From: Phallus indusiatus | Taxonomy: Eukaryota > Basidiomycota > Agaricomycetes > Phallales > Phallaceae | Reading direction: 5' to 3' | Assembly (NCBI GenBank): GCA_027605045.1 | Contig: JAQFWX010000001.1 | Span: 2,728,001 to 2,792,000, forward strand | Length of the DNA stretch: 64,000 nt | Shown: positions 34,034-47,185 of the stretch, in pieces | Position numbering within the stretch: position 1 is the stretch's first letter | Layout: every line of letters begins with the position of its first letter | The notes under the pieces: model-generated | The model's input: only the letters and a program-made list of their open reading frames with translations | What the model was told of the DNA's origin: nothing | The model's database searches: none | Program-made: the position numbers and the translations under genes

Positions 34034-35704
34034 TTACTCATCATCATCACTGTCTACTAGGTCCAGTTCTTCTTCAAGAACAGGAGTAAAACCGCCCCAC
34101 TGTTCATACTGGCAAGATTCCGGGATGGAATCAAAGGGTATGTCTTCATACACCATCTGTTGCGCTATGTCGTTTCTTCGGAGCTCTAGAACTGAGTTAA
34201 ATGAACCAACATAGTGCAATTTTGGGAATTTATATAGTTTTTTCATCGTTGCGTTGATATTTTTGTCTAGCTGTCCGTTTGGCGACGTAATGCCTAGAAG
34301 ATGTGTAAGGTTCGTCATATCTTGAGCACAAGAAGGAACAGTGGTATCGTCCTAGAACATGTCTCGATAAGTCATACCGGTGATATATCGATGATAAACT
34401 CACATCTGGTTCAAACACATAACAAAGACACTCCCAGCATAGTTTCTTTAAATTTTTGCATCCGTGTGCGATTCTTGATAGTATTTCTTCTACCCTTTCT
34501 TTATTATTAATACCCAACTCGGGAGAACAGTGGTAGACATAACAAGATTCGAGAGAAATCAGCTCTCCGAAAATATCCAGGTCGCTTTTATCCTGGAATT
34601 CGCAAGTGAGATGGGTCAGGTTATTGAACGTAGACCAGGGTATGTTAATCTTTGGTAGATCATCATGATCGTCGTCCCCAAATTGGAGTATTGTAGAAGT
34701 GCGACCGAAAGACTTTAGAGGAGAAATCATATTCTTGCTGTCAATCATGAGGGGTAGGAAAAAAACGCCGTTTAGGCGGAGCGTGTGCAGTCGGGGATGT
34801 TTTAGGATAAATTCCGGATCAAGGTGGGGGACGTTCACCAGCCCTCCCCAAAGAGACCCACCACCGAGGTAGAAGGATTCCAGTTTGGGCCATTTGGGCC
34901 AGTGGTATGTTACATCATCACGAAAGAATGGCTGTTCTTGAAACGTCGTGATTAATTGAAGATGAGTTAAGTTCACCATTTGGAAAACAACACTCAGGAG
35001 ATTAGAATTGAAATCATGACTCGGACTCAGTTGTTGAGTAATCAGATTGCATATTTTCAGGGAAGATAACCAGTTTGTATCAGAAAGCATCTAAGAAATG
35101 GGTTAGTTAAAAGCTTGGTATATAGGTATGGAACGCTTGCCTTTCCGAGTCGAGGTGCAAACTCGGGAGTGATCCAATCACTACGGAAAGCAAACCTGAG
35201 TTCGACATATTCCAGTTTGCAACCTGAATTATAGACCGAAAGGACAATAGCCGCGAAATCTTGGGAAGACATGTGAGTCCGCAAACCACGGGAGTTAACG
35301 AAAATAATTTGTTTCAGGTTTGTCATTTTCGTCAAAGCACTGCACACTTCATGAGTGGCGACGAATTTCCCATCATAAATTAAATCATAAAGTGATCTCA
35401 ACGACTGGGGAACCACCGTTTCTGGTACTTGGTCCCGCCAAACTGCATAGTAATTTCCTGTGAAAAGCTCTAACTGTCGGACACGAGCACAAACGGAGGG
35501 GCGTCCGTTCAGATGTTGCCAAATATCTTCCCGACTGATACAAAACTTCAGATGGTAGTACTCGAGAAAGTCGGGGATTATAAGTGAACGCATTCGTTGT
35601 TCCGTCAGTGCCAGTGAAAGAAGATCAGAATGACAGGTGACTTCTATTAGGATTTGCTCAATTGTTTCGACAGAAAGCGACGCAAAGTAATTCCTAGGAG
35701 CCAT
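34034..35704 (-). CDS. F-box protein with leucine-rich C-terminal region
   Basis: F-box proteins are substrate receptors of SCF ubiquitin ligases. Exons (minus): 35704-35141, 35090-34404, 34351-34034, total 1569 nt, 522 residues, frame kept across both junctions. The N-terminus ASLSVETIEQILIEVTCHSDLLSLALTE is an F-box-like motif (residues about 8-45). The rest shows irregular leucine-rich repeats (VRQLELF, LRSLYDL, LEYVELRF, LESFYLGG, LHTLRLNG, LTHLTCEF), and the C-terminus is acidic (LDLVDSDDDE). Intron 1 starts with GC (GCAAGC) and ends CTTAG. Intron 2 (52 nt) is a normal GT-AG. If intron 1 were retained, the frame would stop soon after. It is in a stretch free of transposons and looks intact. 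Confidence 0.75.
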
Positions 35705-37690
35705 CTAAGTGGGTCAATATGCGACAGCCTTGTCAGTAAACACTATCACGGTACCATACGCGCTGAGCCTACCTTGGATAGTGCGAAGATGTAAAGAAAG
35801 AAAAGTCCTTTGAACAATGCATGGGCGTCACCAAATTTGAATCCTGAGATCTCTACCCACGGTAACAGCTCATGCACGCATGTCCTGCCTTGGCGATGAC
35901 AAGTGTGCCTCATGGGCGGAAGCGACAAGCAAATCGGATTGTTTGCATCAAGATGAATCATGTTTTGTCCGTTAACCGCTAGTCATGCTCGATAAAAGGA
36001 AAAGAGTTCGTAAAATCACTTAGTCCTGAGACGTTCATCGCAAGATGAAGAGGATGCAAGACGTTGTTCAGGTTGTTATGTACTCGTCTAAGCGGAATCG
36101 ACTGAGTTCTAACTTCTGTCGTGCTTGGCGCTCTGATGAATGACATAATCTACCTCCCCGATGCCTCGAGCGCTTTTTCATTTTTTTCGTCAGTCGCCAA
36201 TGTTAAGGCATGCAGCACACTCTCCTTTTTACCACAAAAGCGTCCTTTTTGGCTTTCCATACCAAGATCAAAACTTACTTGACGTGAGTTGGAAAAATTA
36301 AGAAATCAAAAGCTGACGATTGGCTGACAAGTTAGTTAACACAGCTCAGGATGATTTGATCACATTCGCGCCTCAGCCAGCTCAAGATATGACACCGAGT
36401 TTTGACGTAAGATCGACGTTGTCACCGTGGCGACATGCATGAAAACAAAATGCCACGAATTTTCTGAGACAATATATCAAAGCCAGACGCGTTGTTCATA
36501 GCCAGCCATAGCTTTTCCCGAAACGACGAATCGTAACCCAGCTGAGATAGGAGGCGGCATTATATCCCAAATAAGCTTCAATGATGGTGGGAAAGCAACA
36601 TTACTAAAAGATCTTTTTGTCAGCCCGAGTATTCGCAAGATCAGTGACCATGGCATCGACGTTGGCCTCCAGCGCTGAGCGCCGAGTTGTAGTTTTCCAA
36701 CGATAGGGAAAACTGTTAATTAGGACTAGTGCCATACGCCATGGCTGTGTGAGATTTACTAAGAGCGATCGACTTGCAGATGACTAGTAGGTCGCATCGC
36801 AATTCTTTTATTCATTTCGAGCCGCACATTTTTCCATTTTCTCCTGTGACAGATGCGATTTTAATTATATATCACGTTCCTGTAAATGAATAACAGTGTC
36901 TCACGCCGTTCTTTCATTTTACCATTTAAACTGCCAAAGCCAAATCAGCCTGTTTTTTTTCTTGGAGAAATCGCACGATGCACTGCTGTTCATGGAATTT
37001 TGAGGAATTGAACGGCAACGGCACAACGTTCACCGCACCAAAATTATTCTCTTCTATTCCTCCAGCTTCGACAAATTTGAAGCCTTCTCTCGCGGACGTG
37101 AAAATCGAATTCCGTATAACATCGTACTTGAACGCATCATGCCACTGGTTACGTTGCCACCCGTGCTCGGGATGACAGGGCATGTTTTGGCTGGATCTCC
37201 GTCAGGACAAAGGCAGCAGCACGACCGAATGCTCGATAGAAAATCAAACATTCTTATCATGAATTTCCAAATTAATTGAACTTGAGCTCATACATGATGA
37301 GCTAGAAATCAGGACGTCGCAGTGTCATTTAATTTTGAAATTGTCACTGAGCACCAGTAAAATTTCACAATCCATCCAGGTCTTATTTAACTATCTTTTG
37401 ACTTCAACCGAGCCTCGTGCAGGCTTTTTTTGCCTCACCTACTATATGCCAATCAACACGCTCCGCTTAACCCCCCCCTCCCAAGGCTAGATTAAATTAC
37501 AGGCTTGATATCATTAGTCTTTATGAAGGCTGGAAGTATCCCTACAGCCATGGGGTAATCATTTTTAACACGATTCATTACCAAAGTCTGCCTCTGTTCA
37601 GTTTCACTTAAATTTTAACATACGCTTGTCAGTTTTACATTGTGATACCACCCCACTAACTTTGCACCAAACGCACTTTACCCTTCAAGA
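35705..37690. other. Intergenic, no clear gene
   Basis: Upstream flanks of the F-box gene (minus) and P3 (plus). A minus-strand frame at 36926-37183 and an overlapping one at 37054-37260 have protein-like composition (e.g. GWQRNQWHDAFKYDV) and might be a relic exon, but no family or intact structure can be assigned. Confidence 0.4.
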
Positions 37691-39485
37691 ATGGAGATTA
37701 CTAGTACTGCTAATACTAGTGTGGCCGTTTTAGAGCTGATTCATGAAAAACATCTCAAGTGCGTTTCTATATTGAATATTTTACTCGATATTTAACCGAT
37801 TGTGGGGCGTTAGCAATGTTTCAAATCTTCTAGTATGTGCCATTCTAGGTATTTTCAACGATTTCAAGCAACTGCGTAAACATTCCAGCGCTGAAAATAA
37901 TGTCTTAGTCCTTTTTATATACACTTCGATACTGGCCATACCACGAGAGGTGGTGTATATATGGCTATCCTCGAGGCCGTTCAGCATTGTAACTGTACTT
38001 TATGGCTTTACAAGATATGGAAGTCTTTTCAGTCTAGGATTCTCTCTCTGGTTACGCTTTTCACTTTCACCCGTAAGTATGAATATCATTCTTTGTTATA
38101 CTCTGGGCTCTGCAATCAGTGTTAACTATTTTGCCTCCAGAAAGAAAGGTAGGATAATATACATATTCATTGTGAAGATTGGGAAATTTAAAAGGTATAA
38201 AAGGTTGTGTGATAACCTGGTCATAGTCCTGGATATTGTATACATTTTGGTATATATTGGTGTTCAAGGTTGGTATAGCATACAGCCCGTGAATGCCATT
38301 TGAGAAAAATGTTTAGGTTTATTGATTCTTCGAGCATGCGCACTGTGTAGTGGACAAAGGATTGTGACCGGGATTTTGGTATTCTTTTTTGGGGGAGGGC
38401 TTGGCTCGTTCATTTATAGTAGGTTATAGGAATCTCACTGCAGTAAGAATACGTAGACGACTCCTTACCTATCAATTAGGTGCAGTAATAGCCGGAAAAT
38501 GCTTCCAAAGGTGTGGAATCATTCTTAATTCGTGCGTACTTTAACACTCAATTGTTTCTCTAGCCAGCTTCGTACGTCTGAATGAAGCATTGTTGGTTTC
38601 TAACAAGCCTAACTGCGATATTTGATCAAAGCTCACCAAGCGATCTTAGTCGGGAATATCTGTACTATATTGACTGATCTGACTGTTTTTTGTGTTTGCT
38701 TATCGAAGATCTGGGGTACATGGAAGTTAAAACATAACACCGGCATTCAAAGTCACAATGACCTGGTCTTGGTGTTTCTCAACCAGAGTATGTTTTAATC
38801 ACATTAATGTAATTGACGAACTTACTTTATTATTACGTTATAATATCAAATTAGCTGTATTGAGGTTTTTGTGAGTCTAAAAAACGAGAAACAGGTTTTT
38901 ATGATTAAACGATCATTTCTTTTTCTAAAGCTTCGTGATTATCTTTACGACTACTCTGTTGATTGTCAATCAGGTAAGAAATTCAGACTCTAGCTATATT
39001 TTATTAGCAGCTGACCTTTGAACGCAGTTTGGAAATACTGTAAGTACACTTTCTTAAAACAAAGTATCAAGTTATAACAACTTGTGCACCGACTTCACAT
39101 TTATGTAAAGACTGCGAACATTATTATAGGCACTATTCATCACAGGTATGATCATTCCTATTCTAATCCTAACCTCACTGCTAATCTTCGAAGCCTTTCG
39201 GCCATTTTACTCGCGGAATTTACTTTGGACCTTCGTCAAACAAATTCAATAGCATTCCACGCCGCCAATATATCGTTACCTACTCTCCAATTTCAGAGCG
39301 TGGCTAATTATTTACAACAATCTATTCTTGTGGAAATGATGGACCCTGAAATACCGAGTGATGATGATTTTTCGACGGGTTCTTCGGATGTCGGGATTGG
39401 GAGCAAAGAGTCAGCTCCCAGTTATTCATATTCGGACAATGAGGACGGAAATGTGTTGCCAGAGTATAGGAATTTTGGACCTTAA
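37691..39485 (+). CDS. DUF6533-type seven-helix membrane protein P3
   Basis: Predicted fungal integral membrane protein of unknown function (DUF6533-type N-terminal domain). Start at 37691 (MEITSTANTSVAVLE). Exon 3 carries the family signature with AIPREVVYIWLSSRPFSI; exon 6 LLILRACALCSGQR; exon 9 VGNICTILTDLTVF and KIWGTWKLK; exon 11 FVIIFTTTLLIVNQ; the last exon ILLAEFTLDLRQ. A cytosolic acidic tail of about 75 residues ends at 39485. Tiny exons: 38141-38148, 38564-38571, 38855-38870, 39028-39039. Every junction I checked keeps frame, with no internal stop, so it is probably functional. The conserved Trp of the CLWKVW motif is Ser here, and the C-terminal tail is longer than in the other copies. 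Confidence 0.75.
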
Positions 39486-39599
39486 ACTTAACATGTGTTC
39501 AAAAAATGACTTGCTTTTTTTTTACTTTGCTGTAAGAATTTTACTTACATATGTTCTGCATATAAGATTCATACATGCATGACATGCATGATACATAGC

Positions 39600-41040
39600 A
39601 CACCCATGCAAATCCGTAGTCAAATCCGGGATTGAGCTGCTTCAGAAAAAAGCTGATACAATCAACGCAGAATATCCACGAGAATCAGAAAACCAAAACT
39701 TGTTCCATGCGCCGGATGGAGGAGACAAACCATCCCAGTTGGAGTAAAACGGCCACAAGGGTTACGTGTCATCCCAATGCTCACTCCCACTGCACGAGTG
39801 CATCCAACATCTCCAATATTTCACCTGAAATCACTTTCGGCCACTACGTTGCGCGGGCTCATTAGAAACCTGACGATCGCTTTTGAAATTCAAATGGGTC
39901 TCCGACGTAGATGCGGTGGCTCCCGAGTGAAGGAGAAATAAACAGCTGGTGTGGAATTCAAGCTCTCGCGGTGGCTCGTTGGGGTCGACCCCTGGGATGG
40001 ACCGAAATCCAAGCAATCGGCCTGCTCGCGAACGCGCGCTGAAGGCTAGCTTTGCACACCCTCATAACCGGGTGGGAAAAGCTGACACGGTGGGATTTTA
40101 AGAGCAGTAATTGAGCTAGGGGCGCCGGGCCATCGATTCCTGAATGCTCTTCACCTCCAGAGTCCAATCTAATTGCCAAGCCTTTTTTCGCCAGAAGGTA
40201 CATTGTTTGAAAATGGGGTGTAGCTGCTATTGTTGTACAGTACTACTGACCTCGAACGAACGAATATGAGCTCGAAGCAGGAAACTTACCGCTTGCCAAC
40301 AAGATATAAGTGTTAGTGCTACAAGTGTGAAGAAATTGGTGAGGCGAGGGAACTTTGCGCGAGCGGACTCGTGGGGTGTCTATTGAGCTTGATGATGCAG
40401 GCAATGTCCTCTCCTTCCATTCCTCCAAGCTCGCTGCACTTGTCCCTGCATCGTAGAATGAATGGTCTTTATCGGACAGGGGCTTCGGATTCGTCGTCGT
40501 CGAGACAAAAGTGGGGCAGTGGGTGGTATTCAATATTCAGACTCCGACGATGACTAATTCAGGCAGCCGTGCTCACTGTTGTTGCCTGTCCTCATGTCCA
40601 ACCCAACTCATGTCCCCCATTCACCGTAACGACTCGGAGAAGAGTGCGTTCCCTAGGCTATGCGACGAAGGACGTTGGTTATGGAGAACTATCTAATTCA
40701 CTTGAGGGGATGTCATTCAGTCACTGCCATTCAGGAATCAGTATACCGGGTGAGATATCTTATTCGCAGGGACTTGTCGCTCTAAAAAGCCTGAGATATT
40801 TTCGTGGAATCTTCTCGGTACAGAGTCCAAAGAGCATTAGTTTAACATTACGCATCGTGAATGTTACTTACCAGTCACCATACTGCACCCGCGACCGAAC
40901 GTAACTACTGGAACTCTGGCTGGACGTTTCTGAGGGCTCTATGATACTAGTACTCTTCAACGGCCCATGGTCAATGAGTGCATAAGCCCTTTGCTTTAAC
41001 CTGTCAATTAACAAAAAGCGATTCTACCGAACAAATTCCA
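39600..41040. repeat. Duplicated intergenic block after P3
   Basis: Parts match 45600-46100 and 62740-63960: GGAGGAGACAAACCA, CATCCCAATGCTCA, GACGTAGATGCGGTGGCTCCCG, CAGAAGGTACATT and TATTCAGACTCCGACGATGAC. In each case it lies downstream of a DUF6533 gene. The open frames are not conserved between copies. 40735-40755 (CAGGAATCAGTATACCGG) is the empty version of the transposon site at 47184. Confidence 0.6.
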
Positions 41041-41060
41041 CAACTACACGCTCGTCTTAC

Positions 41061-41699
41061 AATGAATGTCTTTCTCTCCTACACATTTCTCAACGAATTC
41101 CGCCCCTTCTTCAGACTCTTCGACGATGTAGCCCGTTCAGATTGATTACCATCCTCATTCCTAACCATGCGTCACCACTTTGCACCTCTTGACGGCTTTG
41201 TCGAGTCCCGCTACGCAACTCTAGATCTAGACCTGTCAGAGCATGACAACGATTATACTATCGAAACTGAAATCCCTGGGGTCAAAAAAGATAATTTTGA
41301 GGCCGGGTTGTAGATAATCGGCGTAGTTGGAATATTAAAGGGATAACTCTGGCTAGGGCGCGTCACATTATTGGGAACGCCACTACCGACGCTACTGAAT
41401 AGGGGACAGCTGTATCTGTCAATGGAGACGGAGATATATCCGCCTCCAATGAAGGTATGTCTATTTACGTTGCTTTCCTTCCCTGGGGACTAACACACTC
41501 GATTAGGTCCCCAAACCGGATACTCCTGCACCTACCGTAATCTAGTCTGAGCCCAACTTCTCACTTCACACGTATAGTCTGGCTTCCTCGTGCCGTTGAT
41601 GGTTTCAGGACTGATGCGAAGTCGCAGGACGGCATTCTAATTTTGCGTATTCCTGAGAATACCAAAGATGAAGGGTCCTTCAGGGTTCAGATTCAGTAG
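41061..41699 (+). pseudogene. Hsp20 pseudogene, copy C
   Basis: The start MNVFLSYTFLNEFRPFFRLFDDVARSD is followed directly by TGA. Downstream come DLSEHDNDYTIETEIPGVKKDNFEAGL, another stop, and the C-terminal part (WLPRAVDGF-like, QDGILILRIPE), ending with TAG at 41697-41699. It aligns to copy A along its length. Several in-frame stops; not functional. Confidence 0.8.
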
Positions 41700-42129
41700 A
41701 TCCCTGGCGAAGCCAACAACGCCACCAATTTCCGATACGTTTACTTTGGATATTCTGTGATTTGACTCCTATTTCCTGATCTCGCGTTCGTATCCGTGTA
41801 TTGATAAGTGGACTGTGCTTGTCCACGATGTACATGGTCGCTTTGTTGAGTGTACGTCATTCCTACTAGTAGGTTTTAAACCATGCTTATTTTTACATGT
41901 ATCAAAGTAACATATCTAATTAAACATGATTTCGAAAAATTTCAACGTATATCTAATTAGAAGGATTACCAGATGAAATTGATACTCAAGTTTGACAGTC
42001 TGTGATATACGTTTTCACGGTACTTTAAGTTTGTCAATATCTCAATAAAGGGTTTTCATTCTCGGGTATTCAAACGGCGACTCGCACAGACTTATGGTAC
42101 TCTGGATGGTCCCAAGGATACGATCTCCT

Positions 42130-42760
42130 GAATCGTCAGGTTATCCCAGTTCCCCGATGCTGCAGAGTCGTCGTCAGCGGTCTTCTGGTACTTCGCCTTA
42201 CCGGACAGAGTCTCGTGAGAGGTGTGTCTGATTCATATAAATGGCTTGCCCGCGAGTTCAACTTGAGGAATCTGTTTAGAGATATGGGGAATAGCTCTAC
42301 ATATCCTAGGAAAGCCTGAGAATGGCTGCCGAAATTCATTTCATAGACACCCTCTTCACTACCACAAGGCTCTGATCAGTAAAACAAAATAACAAGATAT
42401 TGGTCATCCTCTGACAACGGTCATGAAATATCAGCGAACTGTATGACACCAGGAGCTGATGGGCTCGCTGAATCACCTCAAAGGATACCAGCGACTGATG
42501 AGAGTGCTGGCCGCAACCGACCATCGCTGATTTAGTTTCATAGAGACACAAATGGCGTCGGACAGGTTCAGTTAGACATCTCATCGAGAATTTGTGGAGC
42601 TTCGTGACGTTTCCATGTAAACAGTGGCGAAGCTGTCTCAATCCCAATACGAAACTCCGAATCGTAGGTAATAACTGTTATATATTTAGCTTCTGAGACG
42701 AGCCATAGTGGAGTGGTAGACGAAACTTGGGCTTCACATCCGTGAGAAGACCTCAACTTG
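42130..42760 (-). pseudogene. Unrecognised relic, inverted relative of 58600-59300
   Basis: The minus strand contains VSMKLN...ASTLISRWYPL-like coding traces and a GAATTTCGGCAGCCATTC segment. The + strand at 58615-58720 and 59200 has VSMDLNRLQPALSSV and GAATTTCAGCAGCCATTCC. Frames are interrupted in both, so this is a decayed duplicated gene of unknown family. Confidence 0.35.
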
Positions 42761-43319
42761 AGTAGTAAAGGAGCAAAATCATGTTTTTTTTTACCTGAAG
42801 ATGATGTCGATCATTATGTAAATCAACCTCGCGACATGAATAAGATCAGTGAGCCGTTCTTTTCTTAAACCATCATTGTTGGCCCTTTGGCTGCGGTTGA
42901 ATAGAGTTGAGCTACAAGTCCTTGCCCAGGATAAAAATGACCACTCATCACCAGGTTCAATGTGGTGATCTCCTGAAGCATATTGTAATTACTAGGTTCT
43001 AATTAGTCGAACTCAACAATTTAATCAGCACACACTCAAACCTGAACTACCCGGACCAGCTTAAGAGACTTCGTCAATATTCAGAGTGTATGTTTACAAC
43101 ATATATTTCAGGGTGGGCGACGGTTTAAAGACTTGAGAAATTTATCACATGAATTGTGAACTTTGAGCCGGTCGTTCTGGAAGTTTTAAGATGGCGCTTG
43201 TGCTTCAGAGCCAAAACCCAGATCACTGATTTGAAGACTGAAGAGATGAATGCGTTGTTGATGCGAATATCGGGGTAACGAGGTGTGCGGCTACAGTTGA
43301 TCATGACGAGGGCAGTCTG

Positions 43320-43421
43320 GACAACCGTTTTTGCCTTAGTTCACTTTCCTTTAAGAACATACGTTTGTTGTCCCGCAATTCAGAAGCTATTTGCGGATTC
43401 TCGAATTAGAGTACACCCTTA
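43320..43421 (+). promoter_or_regulatory. Conserved upstream block of P4
   Basis: CTTAGTTCACTTTCCTTTAAG, in part, about 80 bases before the start, is shared with P2 and P6. It is a possible promoter element. Confidence 0.35.
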
Positions 43422-45133
43422 ATGAACGACAGTATCACCAATGCTACCTCTATTAGTAGTGTGGACATCTCAAAACTGGTTCATGTAGCATATATTGAGT
43501 GAGTCTTTATCTTGGATACTGATATTTAGTTAATTATAAGATTCTAGTTACGTTGGAACACTTGTAAATTGTGCCGTTACAAGTACATTATCCCACCTCC
43601 AACAAGCTATATGAACAGCCAAGCATTTACTAAAGTACGATTCTAGGCTTGCTTGTTTATACAATGGCATTGGCCATCCCACAAGAAATGGTGTATATGT
43701 GGCTATCACCAAAACCTTTCAGCATTCCAACTTTGCTTTATGCTACCACGAGATATTCAAGTGTTCTCAACCAAGCATGTGGTTTCTGGATAAACTTTAC
43801 ACCAGTAAGCGTTGTCTTGAAGTCCCAACAAAAAGCGTTTACCTTTTTTTCTCATTGAAGTTAGGAAGGTAAGACATGATAAACATTGCAAAGGCTATGA
43901 GCTTAGAGAGCATAAAGTTTGTGTAATGTCGTGGATCGTATATTGGGTATTACGGGCATGTTGGGATATGTTGGTGTTCAAGGTTGGAGTAGCATATAGC
44001 CTATGAATGTCACTGAAGATGTTTTTTCAGGGTTGATAGTCACTCGAGCATACTCATTATGTCAAGGGAACAAGTTCGCAGTTGTAATTTTGGTTTTATT
44101 CTTCGGGGGAGGGCTTACTATAAACAGTTATCGTAGATATTTTTTTGGTATAAACACAAGACTGAATACTCACCCTTATTTTTAAGAATTGATAATAGCG
44201 AGTGAATGCCAAAGGTATGGATACATTCATGAAGCATTTAAAATTTTGTTCCTAAGGTGTTCCCAGCCCTGGTTGTAGGTCTAAATCAACACTACCGGTT
44301 ACTGATATTATAAACACAATACAACTTCATTGAAGCACTTACAATGGAATTAGTCGCAAATATTTGTACCGCCTTAACCGAGCTTTTTGTTTTCGGTATT
44401 TGCTTATGGAAGGTCTGGGGTACATGGAGGTTAAAGCGTGAAGTTGGTATTCAACGTAACAATGATCTTGTTTCAGTAATACTCAAACAAGGTATGTTCC
44501 ATTCATATCGTTACCGGATTTATGTTCACATTATATTAAATTAGCCACGTCGAGGTTTTGGTGAATCACAGAAAAACCATTGTTTAACGACTAAATTCAT
44601 TTTTCTTTTAAGCTTCGGCATGATCTCACTTACCACTACTATCTTTATTGTTACGGTGAAGTAAAAGAAATCCAAAACCGATTGTATTTTCTTAGAAACT
44701 GACCTTTGATCCAGACTAGTAATAATGTAAGCACATTTTCTCGGAGTTCAGTATCGAGTCAATGGAAGTCGTGTGTCCTGAATTAGAGCGCGATGGGCAA
44801 TATCACGAGCAGTATTCAACAAAGGTATAGTGATCTCGGTCCGTAAATATCAATCTCACTACCTAATTATCCTTGATTTTAAGTCTTTCGGCTATTTTAA
44901 TCGCCAATTTCACACTGGATCTCCGTCAAAAAAATTCCGCAGCAATTCGAGCCAACAATATATCTTTGTGTACTATTCAAATTCAAAGCCTGAGGAATTA
45001 TATACATCAATCTATTCTAGTAGAAATGGGCGACCATGAAATGTCAGCGCATACAAGGGCTGAGGAAGGCGACGATCTTTCGACGAGGTCTCCAGAGGTT
45101 GGGATCAGACGCCAACTTGAAGAGTCAGCTTAG
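43422..45133 (+). pseudogene. DUF6533-type membrane protein gene P4, near-intact with one frameshift
   Basis: Start MNDSITNATSISSVD. Exon 3 LLVYTMALAIPQEMVYMW, exon 6 LIVTRAYSLCQGNKF, exon 9 LVANICTALTELFVFGICLWKVWG, last exon AILIANFTLDLRQKNSAA, stop at 45131-45133. Tiny exons at 43861-43868, 44267-44274, 44545-44560 and 44715-44726. In exon 5 (about 43905-43985) one A is missing in a run where paralogues have four or five, so the conserved frame (CNVVDRILGITGMLGYVGVQ) is reached only after an in-frame TAA. Either it is a young pseudogene or the base is a sequencing error; all other exons are open. Confidence 0.7.
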
Positions 45134-45599
45134 TACACTTAAAATCTGGCACACAATGGGTACTAAGCGTGTCAGGGGTACACGCATTTTAGTGCCTTAG
45201 AATATTTATGACAAATATATTCGAAAAACTTCTTGCGTTATTGATTTTGTGCGATGATTTATTCCCGAAATTATCATTATGAACTTCATTCGGCTCAAAA
45301 AACGTCTTTGTATCGGAGTTAAAAGAACTAAAAGAGTGAAATCATAAGTCTGTTCAACGCAAGTACATGCAGCACATGGTCTGTTTTATGTTCCGCGTTC
45401 CTTCGATCTGAAGTGGATGGGCATATTGAACCGCCTGATAATAGTATTCAATAATGCGTACAAAGGTTATATATAGGGAAACTTCAGGCGTATTGTTTTG
45501 GAGTATTCACAGCCTATATGGTTAAAGCCAAGGCAAATCCGTTAGGGATTCCTAAGATATCTAAGAAATCCGTGGGCATTTTGTAGTAAAACGACAACG

Positions 45600-46340
45600 A
45601 CGCCCGAGCCTGAAGAGCGATGTCCCTCCCTCAACATTAACCAAATATCTGAGTGGAATGTCGCCCGTTCCATCAGCGTATGAAATAATTTCGTGCGTTC
45701 GGGGATGGGTCGGAGCGAAACGACATTCCCCTACCAAGTTCACTCAGTTTAGGACCCGTCAGCTATTGCAGAGCCTAATCAAATTGGCACTAGCGCAATT
45801 ATCTGAGAAAAGGTCGGACAATGGAGATGAAGCTAATATCTTCAAGTTCACGTGTGTACGTACCGAGTCGGCGGGTAGATATACCTGGTGCGTCGGCACC
45901 TTTGCGCCGGACGGAGGAGACCAAATGCACCCCCGACGTAGATGAGGTAGCTCCCGGGAGTGAAAGAAAAATATACGGTTGGTGTAAACTTGAAGCTTTC
46001 GCACCAAGTCATTTGCCGGGATTCGCACCTGAGACGAACCACAGATTTAAGGCCTTCAGGCCTTAAGGACTCAAGAGTGGACCTGCTCGCGAACGCGTGC
46101 TGAAGGCTGATTCTGCACACCCATGTTGAGAGAGCAAACGGGTTACACGGGGAATTGACCAGAAAAGGAAATTCGACAGTAAACGAAGCACGAGCGATAG
46201 TCGAGGAAACAGGACGCATATCAGTCCGATTCGGAGCAGCTAGCCACACTAGGCTCTCGCGACGTATATGCGGCAGCCGCAGACAATTTAAAAGCTGAGT
46301 GACCCTCAGCAACAGTTTAAAAAGGCATCGCTTTCCCCCC
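45600..46340. repeat. Duplicated intergenic block after P4
   Basis: Shared with 39700-40060 and 62820-63200: GCGCCGGACGGAGGAGACC, CCCGACGTAGATGAGGTAGCTCCCGG and CTGCTCGCGAACGCG, in part. Non-coding as far as can be seen. Confidence 0.55.
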
Positions 46341-47185
46341 GTTTCATACAAAAATAACCACACCTTTCCTCAAAGTCCGTTTCACAACGAGCTCGCTTTC
46401 GAGCTTTTCTTGGTTTTTCGCCTTTCATCTCCTTACCCCAAAATCCTAGAGTCCGTTCTCTCTCGGGCTCTCATGTATATAAAAAGACAAACATTTGACT
46501 CGCAATATCATCACTTTTACGACCCCTTTACTGCCTTTCACGATCCTCACGATTTAAAGTCCAAAAGCTCATTTTATTCATTTCTACTCATTACACGACC
46601 CACTATACTATATTATTCTACCAACTCACTCACTCTGGTTCCCTCTCGATCCCATTCTCTCCTGATATCGCGCACATCACCGTATGGTTTAGGTGTTGAT
46701 AGTCGATTCGAATTGGATGGGTGGAGCACCGGCAATCTGGATAACGTCATTTGGCACCCGTCATCTTCGAGGAGACCACGCTATTTTTCGGGGTTATACC
46801 CACAACGTTGCGAGTCCTTCAAAGGGCTACTCGAGTTCCCAGTCAGTTAAATTCAACAGTACAATTAGGTTTTGTTGAACGCAGTAAATAAATCTTCCTC
46901 GATAATCTCTACGTATACTGCTCTCAGGCTGTCGGCTCAGTAGGTTCAAAGTTCCCTATTTTTCAAGGCAGCGAAACACAAGACGTGCCAAATTTGCGAC
47001 CTCAATCAAGTACAGAAAGTGCCCTGTGAATATCATGTTACTTGTCACCTGTCGTCTGTCATTAATTCATTCGTAACGACCCGGATCCAACATAATGGAG
47101 AATGTTTATTTGGTTAGTGGATGGTCAACCCGAAATAATGTCACTCGGCGCAGTCACTACCATTTAGGATTCAGGAATCAGTATA
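46341..47185. other. Intergenic with promoter-like repeat
   Basis: 46470-46640 matches 26380-26560 (TATATAAA box and following CT-rich stretch). No coding sequence follows it in either place. The rest is unremarkable. Confidence 0.4.

Noticed and set aside
45848..46363. 171-codon minus-strand frame
   Set aside because: The sister blocks at 39.9 kb and 63 kb do not keep this frame open and it has no recognisable motif.
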